A DNA stretch of 64,000 nucleotides from Planctomycetota bacterium. Its GTDB lineage: Bacteria; Planctomycetota; UBA1135; UBA2386. The DNA lies in contig JACKIC010000007.1 of assembly GCA_020638655.1 (NCBI GenBank), positions 1-64,000 on the forward strand, read 5' to 3'. Shown one piece after another: positions 62,221 to 64,000 of the stretch. How positions within the stretch are numbered: the first letter of the stretch is position 1; every line of letters begins with the position of its first letter. The notes below the pieces were generated by a model. The model worked only from the letters and a program-made list of their open reading frames with translations. It searched no databases and was not told the origin of the DNA. The position numbers and the translations under genes are program-made.

Positions 62221-64000
62221 ATGGTCCACCTCGCGCGAATCGGTGTCCTGCTGCTGATGGCGGCGGGGCTGCTGGCCCAGGACGACACGCCGTTCCCGGT
62301 CGCGGCGGGCAAGAAGGGGCTGCAGGTGCAGATGGTCGACGACGCGCTCGCGCTCGGCGTGCGGCAGGCGGCGCTCAACGTCGACCTCGGCCGGTTGTTG
62401 CCGAGCGGCGCCGCCGATCAGGCCACGATCGCCTACGAGGCCGGCGGCATCGGCTACACATTCGCCGCGGACTACGTCGCGAGCCTCGACGCGCAGGTCG
62501 CGCCGCTGACCGCGGGCGGCGCGGTGGTGACCGCGATCCTGCTGGCGATCCGCACCGGCGATCCCGCGCGCGACCGCCTGCTCGTGCACGCGGGATGCAC
62601 CGACAAGGCGCCCAACGGCATCGGCGCGTTCGCGACCGACAGCGCCGCGGGGCGCGCGTGGCTCGACGCCGCGGTCGGGTTCCTCGCGCAGCGCTACTCG
62701 GGCGCGGCGCCGCACGGCCGGATCTGGAACTGGATCGTCGGCAATGAGGTCAACTCGCACTGGTGGTGGTACCACTTCGGCGAACAGGACCTCGACGCGG
62801 TCGCCGGTGCCTACGAGGCGGCGGTGCGCATCGTGCACGGCGCGGTGCGGCGCCACTCGTCGCACGGCCGCGTGTTCGTATCGCTCGAGCACCACTGGTC
62901 GGCGCGCTACGCGGCCGGCAACGCGCGGCAGGCAGTGCCGGGGCGCGAGCTGTTGGCGGCGTTCGCGGCCAAGGCCCGCGCCGGCGGCGACTACGACTGG
63001 GGCGTCGCGTTCCACCCGTATCCCGAGGACCTGTTCGACTGTCGTTTCTGGAAGGACACCAGCGCACTCGACGCCGAGGACGCCCCGCGCGTCACGTTCA
63101 AGAACCTGCCGGTGCTGCTGCGGTTGCTGGCGCGGCAGGCGCTGCGCGCGCCCGATGGCGCGGTGCGGCGCGTGATCCTCAGCGAACAGGGTTTCCACTG
63201 CCGCGAAGGCGAAGACGGCGAACGCGATCAGGCGGCGGCGTTCGCGCTGGCCTGGTCGATCGTGCAGCGCCTCGACGGCATCGACGCCTTCATCCTGCAC
63301 CGCCACGTCGATCACGCGCGCGAGGGCGGGCTGAACCTCGGCCTGTGGACGCGCAAGGAGGGCAGCATCTGTGAGCCCGAGCGGCGGCGCCGCATCGGCG
63401 ACGTGTTCGCCGCGTGCGACTCGCCGCGCTTCGCCGAGGTGGCCGCGTTCGCGCTGCCGGTGGTGGGGCTGGAGAGTTGGAACGACTTCCCGCTCGGCGA
63501 CGTGCGCGCCGAACGCGACGGGGACGTCGTGCAGATCACCGCCGACGGCGCGCCGTTCGCGACGGTGCATCCCGACGCGTCGCCGCGCCCCTACGTGTGG
63601 CCGCTGCTCGGGCCGGGCGGCGTCGCGATGACGCGCAACTTCCCGATGGGGGAGCGACCGGGGGAGGAGCACGACCACCCGCACCACGTGTCGCTGTGGT
63701 TCGCGCACGGTGACGTCGACGGCTTCGACTTCTGGTCGGGCAAGCGGCGCGAACGCATGCAGCGCGTCGGGGAGGTGCTGGTCGAGCAGGTGGACGATGC
63801 AGCCATCGTGCGCTGCAGCTACCGGTGGCTCGCCGGCGACGACGACCGCGAGATCTGCACCGAAGAGCGACAGTGGTGCTTCTCGACTCACGGCGACGCG
63901 CGCGCCGTCGACTTCACCTCGGTGCTGCACGCGGGCGCGGCGCCGCTCGTGATCGGCGACACCAAGGAGGGCACGTTCGCGACGCGCGTGCACCCGGCGC
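62221..64000 (+). CDS. secreted DUF5722 glycosidase-like protein fused to a PmoA-like (DUF6807) domain, partial
   Basis: The reading frame stays open from the ATG to the window end (593 codons visible), so the 3' end is missing. A signal peptide (LARIGVLLLMAAGLLA, cleavage before Gln) comes first. A TIM-barrel-like DUF5722 domain (about 30-400) has glycosidase-style acids: Glu176 in GNEVNSHWWW and Glu322 in ILSEQGFH. From about 415 a second domain begins, with YVWPLLGPGGVAM and EEHDHPHHVSLWFAHGDV, the PmoA-like DUF6807 hallmark. It is probably a periplasmic polysaccharide-active protein. The catalytic assignment is inferred from fold, not proven. Confidence 0.78.
   Translation, partial: MVHLARIGVLLLMAAGLLAQDDTPFPVAAGKKGLQVQMVDDALALGVRQAALNVDLGRLLPSGAADQATIAYEAGGIGYTFAADYVASLDAQVAPLTAGGAVVTAILLAIRTGDPARDRLLVHAGCTDKAPNGIGAFATDSAAGRAWLDAAVGFLAQRYSGAAPHGRIWNWIVGNEVNSHWWWYHFGEQDLDAVAGAYEAAVRIVHGAVRRHSSHGRVFVSLEHHWSARYAAGNARQAVPGRELLAAFAAKARAGGDYDWGVAFHPYPEDLFDCRFWKDTSALDAEDAPRVTFKNLPVLLRLLARQALRAPDGAVRRVILSEQGFHCREGEDGERDQAAAFALAWSIVQRLDGIDAFILHRHVDHAREGGLNLGLWTRKEGSICEPERRRRIGDVFAACDSPRFAEVAAFALPVVGLESWNDFPLGDVRAERDGDVVQITADGAPFATVHPDASPRPYVWPLLGPGGVAMTRNFPMGERPGEEHDHPHHVSLWFAHGDVDGFDFWSGKRRERMQRVGEVLVEQVDDAAIVRCSYRWLAGDDDREICTEERQWCFSTHGDARAVDFTSVLHAGAAPLVIGDTKEGTFATRVHPA

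Noticed and set aside
61960..63993. 677-codon open frame on the - strand
   Set aside because: It is antisense to the receiver gene and the DUF5722-PmoA gene, both of which have clear motifs. The composition is shadow-like.

Overview
The window is 64 kb of very GC-rich bacterial chromosome with tightly packed, mostly short-spaced genes. It holds no rRNA, tRNA, CRISPR array, insertion sequence or replication origin that I can see. The organism is most likely a member of the Planctomycetota, or a similar high-GC Gram-negative lineage. This is inferred from the mix of gene families: a DUF5722-PmoA-like fusion, secreted sialidase-like and metallopeptidase proteins, DUF2911, a GYF_2-DUF4328 protein, many lipoproteins, and single-copy housekeeping genes scattered among secreted proteins. 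No single marker proves it.

Layout. 0-4.6 kb: the tail of a membrane protein gene, a structured 0.4 kb intergenic region, a CnoX-type thioredoxin-TPR chaperone, an orphan FixJ-type regulator, a secreted trypsin-like protease and the ribosome-assembly GTPase Der. 4.6-15.8 kb: a polytopic membrane protein, TrkH, a cobalamin-binding radical SAM enzyme, a glycosyltransferase, a HEAT-repeat protein, phosphatidylserine decarboxylase, a LysM lipoprotein, TrmO and ArgJ. 15.8-26.2 kb: a 1109-residue secreted metallopeptidase-like fusion, then two tandem 1.1k-residue glycine-rich lipoproteins that are recent duplicates with almost identical C-terminal thirds.

26.4-34.3 kb: a leftward arginine operon argR-C-B-D-F-G-H-A. 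Most genes are joined by 4-base start/stop overlaps, and a pair of ARG-box palindromes covers the argR start codon. With argJ at 15 kb this gives nearly the whole glutamate-to-arginine route plus its repressor. 34.3-50.9 kb: an ElyC/YdcF protein, a secreted sialidase-like protein, DUF2911, a PLP enzyme, GYF_2-DUF4328, a TPR protein, a leucyl aminopeptidase, an Rpn-family nuclease, an MFS transporter, a DPP-IV-type peptidase, an alpha/beta hydrolase and a TPR/coiled-coil protein.

50.9-56.8 kb: an accessory-looking island of about a dozen small genes, nearly all leftward. It includes small membrane proteins and lipoproteins plus SMI1/KNR4, DUF4259, DUF4375 and DUF1963-like proteins, families often found as orphan immunity proteins, but no toxin is visible. 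56.9-61.6 kb: a leftward operon for a PaoABC-like periplasmic molybdenum aldehyde oxidoreductase (Tat-exported 2Fe-2S subunit, Moco subunit, FAD subunit with an extra 4Fe-4S cluster), followed by a small cysteine-rich protein and a methyltransferase. 61.8-64 kb: a stand-alone receiver protein and a secreted DUF5722 glycosidase-like protein fused to a PmoA-like domain, cut off by the window end.

Two patterns run across the window. Several genes have a -10-like hexamer 6-7 bases before the start codon, which suggests leaderless mRNAs. All seven non-lipoprotein Sec-type secreted proteins have Gln at the predicted +1 position after signal-peptide cleavage.
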